Position numbers and translations under genes: made by a program
The notes under the pieces: generated by a model
The model's database searches: none
What the model saw: only the letters and a program-made list of their open reading frames with translations
Told to the model about the DNA's origin: nothing
Shown here: positions 1 to 7,122 of the stretch, in pieces
Numbering within the stretch: position 1 is the first letter of the stretch
Layout of the letters: the number at the start of each line of letters is the position of its first letter
Assembly: GCA_015055525.1 (NCBI GenBank)
Contig: SVHZ01000001.1
Coordinates: 1-64,000, forward strand
From: Clostridiales bacterium
GTDB taxonomy: Bacteria; Bacillota; Clostridia; Christensenellales; Borkfalkiaceae
Length of the DNA stretch: 64,000 nt
Direction: 5' to 3'

Positions 1-2
1 TA

Positions 3-212
3 CCACCGCTTTTTATAAAAGTAAAAAATCCTGAAATTCAAAAAGAAATCGGCGAAATAAATATTCTTAAGGCAAACTTGTTTTCTTGGCAAATAGGCGT
101 TACTCTTGAACAAAATATACACCTTATCATTTGCTTAACGCTATTGTTTTTAGCACTTGTCTTTTTGACAGTTGGGTTAATATGTCATTGTAAAAGAAGA
201 AATAATGAATAA
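3..212 (+). CDS. C-terminal end of an unidentified membrane protein (5' truncated)
   Basis: An open frame enters from the left edge and ends at TAA 210-212, giving about 69 visible residues. The visible part is a short polar stretch followed by one strongly hydrophobic helix (roughly residues 43-60 of the visible part) and then a basic tail containing CHCKRRNNE, so it looks like a single C-terminal transmembrane anchor with its basic end in the cytoplasm. Function cannot be judged from this fragment. A strong terminator follows at 271-301. Confidence 0.55.
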   Translation, partial: PPLFIKVKNPEIQKEIGEINILKANLFSWQIGVTLEQNIHLIICLTLLFLALVFLTVGLICHCKRRNNE

Positions 213-270
213 AAAATACTTTTTGTCTCACACACATACCCTAAAAACGAGATTTAGTCCCACACATACA

Positions 271-301
271 AAAAAAGCAAGGCAATTTGCCTTGCTTTTT
301 T
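271..301 (+). terminator. Rho-independent terminator after the truncated membrane protein gene
   Basis: Perfect stem AAGCAAGGCAA / TTGCCTTGCTT with a minimal loop, followed by six T. The GCAAGGC stem recurs in other terminators of this window (5271, 14650, 31176). Confidence 0.85.
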
Positions 302-335
302 AGTGTGGAATAAGATAATTTACTTTATAAAGTTA

Positions 336-364
336 TTGTAAATATAAAAACATTGTGCTATAAT
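336..364 (+). promoter_or_regulatory. Promoter for the GAP-like/TIR gene pair
   Basis: TTGTAA at 336-341, 17-bp spacer, TATAAT at 359-364. The first ATG downstream is 395, so there is a short leader with a weak AAAGG ribosome-binding site. Confidence 0.7.
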
Positions 365-394
365 AAGAATACTTTACTATTATAAAGGTATTGT

Positions 395-1105
395 ATGGAA
401 AACTTATTGCTTACGTTACTTGCATTGAGTTCAGTTGATAGCCTTAATCCCATAGGGATTACTCAACAGTTTATCTTGCAAGGTATGGTTAAAAAGCCAA
501 GGCATATCTGGTATTTTATAGTAACGACGGGTATCGTTAATATGATATTTGGATATTTGGTCTATTACGGCGTTATGACCATAATTAACAATAGAATAGA
601 TTACATATTAGATCGTTTTGGGGCAATTATTTATTCGGCGGAAATTTTGCTTGGTGTTGTAATTCTTGCTTTTTCCATAAAAAGTATAGTCACTCATTTT
701 ATCAACAAGAAAAAAGATGGCGACTTAGACTCACAGGAAAAAGAGATTAAAACAAAAATTCGTTCGGTAACTCCGCTTGCGCTTATTGCGGTGGGCGTTG
801 TGTCTACTGTTTCTGAACTAACTTCGGCAGTTCCGTACTTTGCGTTCCTTGCGGTGCTTGTTAATTATCAACTTTCTTTTCCGCTTTTGACGGGGATTTT
901 CGTGTTATATAACATAATTTACATATTGCCGTTCGCAATTTTATATTTTATTTATATAATTTCTAAAAACGTTTTTGACAAAATTTACAATTTTTTCAAA
1001 GTAAAATTCAAGGCAATACTTGAAATTGCTATTCCAATTCTATTTTTCGTTATAGCATCAATAATTATATACTATGGAATTGCAAATCTAATTTGTTTTT
1101 TATAA
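395..1105 (+). CDS. GAP/LysE-superfamily-like polytopic membrane protein
   Basis: A 236-residue, very hydrophobic protein with about six transmembrane helices. The N-terminal segment with SSVDSLNPIGITQQF resembles the short polar 'D..nP.gi' signature near the start of the GAP (Sap) and CcdA/LysE-like transporters, and a second helix pair follows a charged loop (about residues 107-125, rich in K/D/E). The symmetric two-half architecture also fits this superfamily. It begins the transcript read from the promoter at 336-364, and the downstream TIR-domain gene starts 15 bp after its stop, so the two are almost certainly co-transcribed. Substrate unknown. It could be a small-molecule or ion exporter, or a membrane partner of the TIR protein; the second idea is inference only. 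Confidence 0.55.
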   Translation: MENLLLTLLALSSVDSLNPIGITQQFILQGMVKKPRHIWYFIVTTGIVNMIFGYLVYYGVMTIINNRIDYILDRFGAIIYSAEILLGVVILAFSIKSIVTHFINKKKDGDLDSQEKEIKTKIRSVTPLALIAVGVVSTVSELTSAVPYFAFLAVLVNYQLSFPLLTGIFVLYNIIYILPFAILYFIYIISKNVFDKIYNFFKVKFKAILEIAIPILFFVIASIIIYYGIANLICFL

Positions 1106-1120
1106 TCTAAGGAGAAAATA

Positions 1121-2896
1121 ATGGATAATTCTTATATATTTAATATGTTAAATGAAATGAATATTCAAAGAACGCTTATTTTTACTTCGCTTTCAAGTAA
1201 AGATAAATCAGTTGCATTGAGATTGATTAAGCGTTTAGAAGATATGAACGTAAATCATTGGTGTATGTATGACGAGAACGGCAAAGAAAGAAATATAAGC
1301 GGGGATATTTATACTGAAGTTATTTCTAAAATGCTCAAAAAGTGTTGCGTTTTTTTGATGTTAATATCCAAGCACTCGCTTGCTTCGGCAGAAGTAAGAA
1401 GAGAGATTGCCGAAGTAACGTATACTGCGTATAATGAAAAGTATTCAAAATTAAAAATTATACCAATACTTATTAACGACACGAGTGAAAAAGATATTCC
1501 TGAAGACGTTGTTAAATTAAGTGGGATAACTTCTGAGGTTATCGTTAGAAGATTATCATTAGAAACTACTGAAAACGAACTTAATGAAATTTGCAACGAA
1601 ATTCGCTCGCAATATATAGCAACAATACTTGAAAACATACAGCAAAGTTTTATAAAGAACAACGAATCTCAAATATTCTTAAACATAATGGACCGTTGCG
1701 TAAAGCAAAAGTGTTCAGTTGAATCAATATCTAACACCATTAAGCAAAGCCGTGAAGTTTATACGGATAGTTTACGCGAATTGCACGTTTTATCTAATGA
1801 AATGTTAGAATTTGATAGCAACCCTTATTGTTGCATGGTAATTGCCTCAAACTTGCGCGGTAACGAGGTTTTAATTAACAAGAAAAAAGATTACGATCCT
1901 GAAAGGCAAGGCGTAAAATATTTCTATTATTACCCTGAAAGCGCAGAGTCGGAATATCAAACGATGTTTGAAAAAATCAAATCTTTCATTATAAAGGACG
2001 TAAAGAGTAGGCGAGAAGTTACAAGTTTAATAAGAAAGGAATTTTGTTTCCGCAATAAGATAGCCACCTTCTTTTCAGAATTTAACGATATGACTCAAGC
2101 GCAGTTTGCGGACCATTATCATATCGTTGATGAAGGCGATTATGCAAAATTCAAAAAACTTTTTGACGATAACGAAACGCAATTTTACTTTGCCTATGCC
2201 GATGAAGACGATATTTTCCAAATTCCAGACGAGTTTGTTGCTTGGTTAGATGGCGATGCGGATAAATTTACTTATAATAACGTTATTTCCGTTTCATATC
2301 AATTTATAAGTTTTATCGGCAAGTTTGTTGAATTGCTTGAAAACTGCAAGGATATAAATAAAGTTTCCTTTGAAACTCTTAAAAAATATTATCAATTCTT
2401 GATTAAATTGCAAAAAATGGAAGAGTGGCAAGCTGGGAATATTAAACTTCCAGCTGCGGAATCAAGAAGGCTTGTTAACTACCTGCTCGACTATACCGTT
2501 GGCGCGATGCGTAAAGGAACGAGAAAATTTCCTAAAATTGCAAACTGGTTAAATATCGAATATAATGAAGACGGCAGTATAAAGGGTCTTGATCCAAAAA
2601 TTGCGGAAAAAGCGTTTGCAAACGTCGTTCCGATAAAATTAAAAAATAGCGACGACCTTAAACTTTGTTATAGTTTTGAATTGTTCATTGAAGACGCGTT
2701 GTTGACTGCCGCTTGGTATTCGGTGGAACAATATGACCCCACTAAAAACGACAATATGGTTTTCAGTTACGAAATAAATAGAAAATCAGAACTTTTTGAT
2801 GATTTTATCAAGGCGTTTAAGTATTTGGTTGAAATTCACCCGAACGCTGAGCAAATTCTCAAAGAGAAAAAGAGTAGAATTTTGAAAATCAATTAA
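1121..2896 (+). CDS. TIR-domain protein with a long unassigned C-terminal region
   Basis: 591 residues. Residues about 17-165 form a TIR domain: box-1-like strand LIFTSLSSKD, a central CCVFLMLISKHSLAS strand and turn, then VRREIAEV, in which E95 sits where catalytic TIRs carry the NAD-hydrolase glutamate. The strand KLKIIPILIND follows, as expected for the fold. Residues about 170-591 are mostly helical, with no transmembrane segment or signal peptide, and I do not recognise the domain. Bacterial TIR proteins typically cleave NAD+ or make cyclic ADP-ribose-type signals, often in antiphage defence; whether this one does is inference. Start chosen at ATG 1121 with AAGGAG upstream, 15 bp after the membrane-protein gene. 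Confidence 0.75.
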   Translation: MDNSYIFNMLNEMNIQRTLIFTSLSSKDKSVALRLIKRLEDMNVNHWCMYDENGKERNISGDIYTEVISKMLKKCCVFLMLISKHSLASAEVRREIAEVTYTAYNEKYSKLKIIPILINDTSEKDIPEDVVKLSGITSEVIVRRLSLETTENELNEICNEIRSQYIATILENIQQSFIKNNESQIFLNIMDRCVKQKCSVESISNTIKQSREVYTDSLRELHVLSNEMLEFDSNPYCCMVIASNLRGNEVLINKKKDYDPERQGVKYFYYYPESAESEYQTMFEKIKSFIIKDVKSRREVTSLIRKEFCFRNKIATFFSEFNDMTQAQFADHYHIVDEGDYAKFKKLFDDNETQFYFAYADEDDIFQIPDEFVAWLDGDADKFTYNNVISVSYQFISFIGKFVELLENCKDINKVSFETLKKYYQFLIKLQKMEEWQAGNIKLPAAESRRLVNYLLDYTVGAMRKGTRKFPKIANWLNIEYNEDGSIKGLDPKIAEKAFANVVPIKLKNSDDLKLCYSFELFIEDALLTAAWYSVEQYDPTKNDNMVFSYEINRKSELFDDFIKAFKYLVEIHPNAEQILKEKKSRILKIN

Positions 2897-2917
2897 CGTT
2901 AAAAAAGACTAAATGTC

Positions 2918-2946
2918 TTTACAAAAGATTAAATAAGTTGTATAAT
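2918..2946 (+). promoter_or_regulatory. Promoter of nagB
   Basis: TTTACA 2918-2923, 17-bp spacer, TATAAT 2941-2946. It is followed by a ~40-nt leader with AAGGAG before the ATG at 2989. Confidence 0.75.
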
Positions 2947-2988
2947 CAAAATACGAATAAATTTTCACACTATTAAGGAGTAATAAAT

Positions 2989-3774
2989 ATGAAATTAATT
3001 ATCAAAGATAATTATGATGCAATGAGCCAATGGGCTGCTGAGCATATTGCAAACGCTATCAACAGTCATAAAGAAAACCGTCCTTTCGTTTTAGGTCTTC
3101 CAACCGGTTCTTCTCCGCTCGGAGTTTACAAAAAGTTAGCCGAAATGAACAAGGCAGGAAAAGTTACTTTTAAGAACGTTGTAACTTTCAATATGGACGA
3201 ATACGTTGGTCTTCCAAGAGAACACGACCAAAGTTATTGGTACTTTATGCACGATAATTTCTTCAACCACATTGATATTCCCGCTGAAAATATCAATATC
3301 TTAAACGGTATGGCTGAAGACCTTGAAGCAGAGTGCAAGCGCTATGAAGATAAAATCGCATCTTACGGCGGTATTGATTTATTCTTAGGCGGTAGCGGTG
3401 TTGACGGTCATATTGCGTTCAACGAACCTTTCACTTCTTTAACTTCAAGAACGGGTGTTCGCGCGTTAACTGAAGACACTTTAATCGTAAACTCTCGTTT
3501 CTTTGATAACGATCCTAACAAAGTTCCCAAAACTGCACTCTCCGTTGGCGTTGGCACGGTTTGTGATTCTAAACAAGTTTTACTTTTAATTAGCGGTCAT
3601 AATAAAGCAAGAGCGCTCCGCCATTGCGTTGAAGGTGGCGTTGATCACGCTTGGACTATTAGCGCGTTACAACTTCACAAAGACGGCATTATCGCTTGTG
3701 ACGAAGCCGCTTGCGGTGAATTAAAAGTGGACACATACAAATATTTCAAAGAAATTTACAAAAACGAAAAATAA
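2989..3774 (+). CDS. nagB: Glucosamine-6-phosphate deaminase
   Basis: 261 residues, normal length. It converts glucosamine-6-phosphate to fructose-6-phosphate and ammonia, feeding amino sugars (for example from peptidoglycan, mucin or GlcNAc) into glycolysis. Family motifs are all present: LPTGSSP phosphate loop (38-44), NMDEYVGL with D70/E71, [13 protein letters not shown] with D139, H141 and E146 as the acid-base relay, SRFFDND, and the C-terminal WTISALQLH. It has its own promoter and AAGGAG site and is followed by a terminator, so it is monocistronic. No nagA, nagE or GntR-type nagR lies beside it. Confidence 0.97.
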   Translation: MKLIIKDNYDAMSQWAAEHIANAINSHKENRPFVLGLPTGSSPLGVYKKLAEMNKAGKVTFKNVVTFNMDEYVGLPREHDQSYWYFMHDNFFNHIDIPAENINILNGMAEDLEAECKRYEDKIASYGGIDLFLGGSGVDGHIAFNEPFTSLTSRTGVRALTEDTLIVNSRFFDNDPNKVPKTALSVGVGTVCDSKQVLLLISGHNKARALRHCVEGGVDHAWTISALQLHKDGIIACDEAACGELKVDTYKYFKEIYKNEK

Positions 3775-3789
3775 TAAAAAAATAACAAA

Positions 3790-3814
3790 TCCCGCCAACA
3801 AAGTTGGCGGGATT
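3790..3814. terminator. Shared terminator between nagB and the convergent XRE gene
   Basis: Stem CCCGCCAAC / GTTGGCGGG with AAA loop, A/T-rich on both sides. It lies between convergent genes and touches the stop codon of the minus-strand gene, so it probably ends both transcripts. Confidence 0.7.
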
Positions 3815-4013
3815 ATTCTATGTTTTCAAAAAATTCATCAAAAGAAACGTCAAAAAACCTAACGAGAGCGATAATATAACTTGCTTTTGGCTCGTTAACG
3901 CTCCTTTCCCAATAATCAATTGCCTTTTGACTTGTTCCAATTTGCTTTGCAAGTTGCATTTGAGAAAGGTTTTTTTCTAACCTTAGTTCTTTTATCTTTT
4001 CACCTATCTTCAT
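3813..4013 (-). CDS. XRE-family helix-turn-helix repressor
   Basis: 66 residues, essentially one HTH_3 domain: IKELRLEKNLSQMQLAKQIG followed by the recognition helix TSQKAIDYWERSVNEP and the hydrophobic helices IIALVRFFDVSFDEFF. The upstream region holds two identical 14-bp palindromes, one abutting this gene's own -10 box and the other inside the spacer of the divergent promoter, so it is probably an autorepressor that also controls the gene at 4120. There is no Shine-Dalgarno sequence; the -10 TATAAT (4020-4025) ends 6 nt before the ATG, so the mRNA is predicted to be leaderless, like lambda cI from PRM. Confidence 0.9.
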   Translation of the reverse strand: MKIGEKIKELRLEKNLSQMQLAKQIGTSQKAIDYWERSVNEPKASYIIALVRFFDVSFDEFFENIE

Positions 4014-4019
4014 AATTTT

Positions 4020-4025
4020 ATTATA
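4020..4025 (-). promoter_or_regulatory. Leaderless-type -10 box of the XRE gene
   Basis: On the minus strand TATAAT, then 6 nt, then ATG. The -35 position (4043-4048) does not resemble TTGACA, so the promoter is probably weak or helped by a bound protein. Confidence 0.6.
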
Positions 4026-4038
4026 GAAGAAATCTTCT
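4025..4038. promoter_or_regulatory. Operator 1 for the XRE repressor
   Basis: AGAAGAAATCTTCT, a 14-bp palindrome identical to operator 2; start-to-start distance is 29 bp, close to three helical turns. It overlaps by one base the -10 box of the leftward XRE promoter, a position suited to autorepression. Confidence 0.75.
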
Positions 4039-4046
4039 CAATATGG

Positions 4047-4075
4047 TTGACTAAGAAGAAATCTTCTTGTATAAT
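4047..4075 (+). promoter_or_regulatory. Rightward promoter with operator 2 in its spacer
   Basis: TTGACT 4047-4052, 17-bp spacer, TATAAT 4070-4075. The identical palindrome AGAAGAAATCTTCT (4054-4067) fills the spacer, so a bound repressor would exclude RNA polymerase directly. Confidence 0.8.
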
Positions 4076-4119
4076 AATGTAAAATAGTGAGAGCCACTTA
4101 AAAACGAAGGAGAAAAGAA

Positions 4120-5262
4120 ATGGCGAAAGAGATGAGCGTAAAGAAGAAAATGAAAAAATATTTAGATTTAGAATCTAAAATGAATGAAATTTTTGAAAAA
4201 CGTAATGATGAATGTCAAATGGCAAGAGATAAGTACTTAGGTAAATATGATGATTTTGATGAATTTGCTGAATTTATAACGATAGAAGAATATTTAAAGA
4301 AAAATTGCGGGGCTGATCCTGGAAATAACATTAAAAATGTCTATGATCATCCGGGCAATAAACCTGCATTTCCAATCTTTGGTATAGTGGGTGGTTTGAT
4401 TGCTATTGTGGGTGTAATACTTACGATTTTAGGATTTGTAAACTACAATGGAGAAATTCCGATCTTTCAAGGGTTAATTGCAATAGTTGGTGTTTTATTA
4501 TTTGTGGGTGCTAGAAGCGATTACAAAAATAGTATAGATAAATATGAAAATAAATTAAACTTGTATTATAAGGAAAAGAAACAAAACGAGCAAATAAGAC
4601 AACAACAAGAAGAATGGAAAAAGAAAGTTGAAATAGCAAAAGCTAAATATGAAAAAGAGAAGGAAGAATTTGAAAAGAATCAAAAACAAATAAAAGAAGA
4701 ATATAATATAGCATACGAAAAATATAAAGAAATAGAAGACGAGATATATAGAAAGTATATTGACGCAAATGAGACTTTTTGGGCTATTAGAGATGAAAGA
4801 TTTGATGTTGAATATGAATTGCTTGAAAAATTGAAAGAAGCAGACGATCAAATTCCATCTAGAAAGAAATATGGCTTTGATTTATTTTACTCTGACTATG
4901 AATTAGATAGGGAAGAGGATCAAACGGATGAAGATTATCGAAGAGAGAAATTTTTTAGATCTTTGAGTGCAGATCCTTATGAAGTAATTGAAGAACTTGA
5001 ATCATGGGTGAAAGGAGAGGATCTTGTTTCAGCGTTGCTTACATATTATAAAAATAAGCACGAAGAAGAACTTGAAGAAGAAAGGCGAGAACTTGAAGAA
5101 GAACTTGAAGAAGAAAGGCGAGAACTTGAAGAAGAAAGGGAAGAGGCTGAAAGAAGAAGGACTGCAGCGTTGAGATGCGCTATGTGTGCAAATTATAATT
5201 CTTGTAATTATTATGGCACAAAAAATATTGATCCTGAAGCAGGTTGTTTTAAAGGAAAATAA
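4120..5262 (+). CDS. Coiled-coil membrane protein under XRE control, Cys-rich tail
   Basis: 380 residues. Two adjacent hydrophobic segments at about 83-107 and 114-132 give a helical hairpin in the membrane. They are flanked by an acidic N-terminal region and a long charged coiled coil (about 140-215). A very acidic stretch (about 300-345) contains an ELEEERR repeat encoded by two perfect 33-bp DNA repeats. The C-terminus holds RCAMCANYNSC...GCF, a CxxC...C...C pattern that could bind metal. I do not recognise a named family. AAGGAG precedes the ATG. Its promoter is occluded by XRE operator 2, so this is the regulated target of the neighbouring repressor, perhaps switched on under a specific stress (inference). 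Confidence 0.7.
   Translation: MAKEMSVKKKMKKYLDLESKMNEIFEKRNDECQMARDKYLGKYDDFDEFAEFITIEEYLKKNCGADPGNNIKNVYDHPGNKPAFPIFGIVGGLIAIVGVILTILGFVNYNGEIPIFQGLIAIVGVLLFVGARSDYKNSIDKYENKLNLYYKEKKQNEQIRQQQEEWKKKVEIAKAKYEKEKEEFEKNQKQIKEEYNIAYEKYKEIEDEIYRKYIDANETFWAIRDERFDVEYELLEKLKEADDQIPSRKKYGFDLFYSDYELDREEDQTDEDYRREKFFRSLSADPYEVIEELESWVKGEDLVSALLTYYKNKHEEELEEERRELEEELEEERRELEEEREEAERRRTAALRCAMCANYNSCNYYGTKNIDPEAGCFKGK
5071..5136 (+). repeat. Two perfect 33-bp in-frame tandem repeats
   Basis: Units 5071-5103 and 5104-5136 are identical and encode 11 residues each (ELEEERRELEE type), followed by a degenerate third unit. They extend the acidic coiled coil; repeat number may vary by slippage. Confidence 0.9.
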
Positions 5263-5270
5263 AATAATTA

Positions 5271-5295
5271 AGCAAGGCGAGAGCCTTGCTTTTTT
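5271..5295 (+). terminator. Terminator after the coiled-coil gene
   Basis: AGCAAGGC GAGA GCCTTGCT followed by T5; GNRA-like GAGA loop. Same GCAAGGC stem as other terminators in this window. Confidence 0.85.
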
Positions 5296-5298
5296 ACG

Positions 5299-5327
5299 TT
5301 GAAAATTTATAAAATTTGTGTTAGAAT
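5299..5327 (+). promoter_or_regulatory. Leaderless-type promoter of the 85-aa gene
   Basis: TTGAAA 5299-5304, 17-bp spacer, TAGAAT 5322-5327, then exactly 6 nt to the ATG at 5334. No Shine-Dalgarno sequence. The -35 box starts four bases after the preceding terminator. Confidence 0.7.
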
Positions 5328-5333
5328 AAAAAT

Positions 5334-5591
5334 ATGATGAAAGAAACGCAAGCAATAGTTATAAAAGTAACAAAACAATGGTGGTTAAAAATTAATACTA
5401 AACCTATTAGGATGCACTCGTTTGACGGGGCGATTTTTCCGCATGTTATAAAAGTTTTATATCAAGTTGACGGTAAAACTTATTATAAATCAAAATGGGT
5501 TGGCGCAAGCAAAGTTCCGCCGAGCGTGAATAGTAAAGTTAGTGTAATTTACGATGAAAATAAGCCTAAAAAAGCAAAAATAATTTTATAA
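5334..5591 (+). CDS. Small beta-rich conserved hypothetical protein
   Basis: 85 residues with no signal peptide or transmembrane helix. The sequence alternates beta-strand segments (QAIVIKVTKQWWLKI, FPHVIKVLYQVDGKTYY, KVSVIYDENKPKKAKI) in a pattern seen in small SH3/OB-like proteins widespread in Clostridia, where homologues have often been labelled 'sugar ABC transporter permease'; nothing in the sequence supports that label. The pattern also resembles the soluble part of DUF3592-type proteins. Predicted leaderless mRNA (ATGATG; the first ATG is 6 nt after the -10). The nicotinamidase-like gene follows after 17 bp and carries its own AAAAGG site, so the three genes to 6894 probably form one operon. 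Confidence 0.65.
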   Translation: MMKETQAIVIKVTKQWWLKINTKPIRMHSFDGAIFPHVIKVLYQVDGKTYYKSKWVGASKVPPSVNSKVSVIYDENKPKKAKIIL

Positions 5592-5608
5592 TCAAAAGGG
5601 AAAAGGTT

Positions 5609-6115
5609 ATGAAGTATTTAATAGTAGTTGATATGCAAAATGATTTTATTACGGGAAGTCTTGGCAGTAAACTTGCTGAAAAAATCGTTCCGCAAGTTAT
5701 AAACAAGGTTAAAACTTACGATGGACAAGTGATTTTTACTAGGGATACGCATTTTGAAAATTATCTTTCAACCCAAGAAGGTAAAAACTTACCCGTTGAG
5801 CATTGCGTAAAAGATACTTTTGGTTGGGAAATTTGCAACGAGTTAAAACCGTATGCTAAAACGATTGTTGATAAACCGAGTTTTGGTAGCGTTGAACTTC
5901 CTAACGTTATAAAAAGTTTTTCTAACGAGATTGAAGAAATTGAACTTTGCGGGCTTTGCACGGATATTTGCGTTATTTCAAACGCAATGATATTAAAAGC
6001 CGTTTTTCCTGAAGTAAAAATCAAAGTTGATAGCAGTTGTTGCGCGGGCGTTACGATAGAAAGCCACGAAAATGCGCTTAACGCTATGAAATCTGTTCAA
6101 ATAGAGATAAAATAA
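5609..6115 (+). CDS. Nicotinamidase/isochorismatase-family cysteine hydrolase
   Basis: 168 residues. It carries the family triad: D8 in DMQNDF, K89 in VDKPSF, and the nucleophile C121 in GLCTDICV. The metal-site pattern DTH (46-48) with H65 in PVEHC is that of PncA-type nicotinamidases, which deamidate nicotinamide to nicotinic acid for NAD salvage. It is shorter than E. coli PncA, and the second metal-loop histidine is not obvious, so another amidase substrate is possible. It overlaps the next gene by one base (TAATG), a sign of translational coupling. Confidence 0.8.
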   Translation: MKYLIVVDMQNDFITGSLGSKLAEKIVPQVINKVKTYDGQVIFTRDTHFENYLSTQEGKNLPVEHCVKDTFGWEICNELKPYAKTIVDKPSFGSVELPNVIKSFSNEIEEIELCGLCTDICVISNAMILKAVFPEVKIKVDSSCCAGVTIESHENALNAMKSVQIEIK

Positions 6116-6894
6116 TGCTTAATAAGGAAACGATTATCAAACAACTTAAAAGTATGGGCGCGCCTAAGGATAAAGCCGTTATCGTTCATATATCTTTAAG
6201 GGCGGTTGGGAAAATTGACGCTCAATATTTGCTCGATATATTTATCGAGTATTTTACAAGTGAGGGTGGCGTTTTGATAGTTCCAACTCACACTTGGCAC
6301 AATACTTCTAAAGATATAGTTTTAGATATGGCTAGCCAAGATACTTGCGTTGGTACGTTTTCAAAAATAGCCCTTCAAGATAAAAGGGGGAAAAGAACTG
6401 CTAACCCAACGCACTCTGTAATTTTATTCGGTAACGAACAAAAAATTCAAGAGTTTTTAGATTTGGAAGAGATAGTTTCAAAGCCTACGGATAAAGGCGG
6501 TGTGTATTCTAAAATAGATTATATATTACTCGTTGGCGTAACTCAGAACAAAAACACTTATATTCATTGTGTAGAAGAAATTTTAGGCATAAATAGGTTT
6601 AATTGCGAGCCTACCAAAATGAAAATTAAGCGCGAAAACGGAAAAATCGAAGAGAAATTATTTTACGAGTTTGATGAAAAAGACTTGGGCGACGTTTCAA
6701 CGAGATTTTATAAATACGAGCCAGCGTTTAGATATCACGGCGGAATAGTGGACGGGTTTATTGGAAATGCTAAAACGGAATTTTGCGATGCTAAAATTTT
6801 ATTAAACGTTATGAAGTTGATAAGAAAAAATAGCAAAAACGTTGAACTTTTAAGTGACGATAGCCCGATTGAAGAAAAATTTTTCAAAAATTAA
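6115..6894 (+). CDS. AAC(3)/YokD-fold N-acetyltransferase
   Basis: 259 residues of the aminoglycoside 3-N-acetyltransferase superfamily. Recognisable blocks are VIVHISLRAVG, LIVPTHTW, TANPTHSVILFG, a DKGGVYSKI..LLVGV block and YIHCVEE. These proteins use acetyl-CoA to acylate an amino group. Many chromosomal members act on unknown substrates, so antibiotic resistance should not be assumed. The TAATG junction with the nicotinamidase-like gene suggests co-translation and perhaps a shared pathway. No terminator separates it from the following riboswitch promoter. Confidence 0.85.
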   Translation: MLNKETIIKQLKSMGAPKDKAVIVHISLRAVGKIDAQYLLDIFIEYFTSEGGVLIVPTHTWHNTSKDIVLDMASQDTCVGTFSKIALQDKRGKRTANPTHSVILFGNEQKIQEFLDLEEIVSKPTDKGGVYSKIDYILLVGVTQNKNTYIHCVEEILGINRFNCEPTKMKIKRENGKIEEKLFYEFDEKDLGDVSTRFYKYEPAFRYHGGIVDGFIGNAKTEFCDAKILLNVMKLIRKNSKNVELLSDDSPIEEKFFKN

Positions 6895-6901
6895 AAAATT
6901 A

Positions 6902-6930
6902 TTGATTATTTTCAAAAAGTATGATATAAT
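6902..6930 (+). promoter_or_regulatory. Promoter of the riboswitch/P-type ATPase transcript
   Basis: TTGATT 6902-6907, 17-bp spacer, TATAAT 6925-6930. Transcription would start near 6937, at the 5' edge of the riboswitch. Confidence 0.8.
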
Positions 6931-6935
6931 AACCA

Positions 6936-7110
6936 TATTCCGTAGGGGAGTAGTATCCGTTTTTTGGCGGAACAAGTCAACATACATGGCTGAATTTCAG
7001 TCTGGCTTGTTTTAATTTACGAGACTTACGTATATCTTTTTTAATAAGCTATACGAAAGTTTTACTAAAATTATTATTCAGGTATAGCTTATAGCTATAT
7101 CTGTTTTTTT
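6936..7110 (+). ncRNA. yybP-ykoY (Mn2+-sensing) riboswitch and expression platform
   Basis: The two conserved elements of this class are present: GGGGAGTAG (6945-6953) and the ACATAC loop (6980-6985). The second helix is AACAAG (6971-6976) / CTTGTT (7006-7011) with an inner CTGAA/TTCAG hairpin. The closing P1 pairs CGTAG (from 6941) with CTTACG (7025-7030). Downstream, ATAAGCTATAC pairs with GTATAGCTTAT and is followed by T7 just before the ribosome-binding site, which is the likely terminator/antiterminator switch. In known members Mn2+ binding turns expression on, often of Mn exporters or P-type ATPases. Confidence 0.88.
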
Positions 7111-7122
7111 ATAGGAGGCAAA

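Noticed and set aside
226-269. CACACATAC repeated 29 bp apart before the first terminator
   Set aside because: Only 9 bp and two copies; too weak to call a functional repeat.
1121-2896. TIR gene as part of a Thoeris or CBASS system
   Set aside because: No ThsA-like NADase/SLOG, cyclase, E1/E2 or SAVED partner is encoded within the neighbouring genes; only a GAP-like membrane protein is linked.
5334-5591. Sugar ABC transporter permease
   Set aside because: This label is common for homologues, but the protein is 85 residues with no transmembrane helix.
6115-6894. AAC(3)-like gene as an aminoglycoside resistance gene
   Set aside because: Only superfamily-level motifs are visible and the context is housekeeping; many chromosomal members do not confer resistance.
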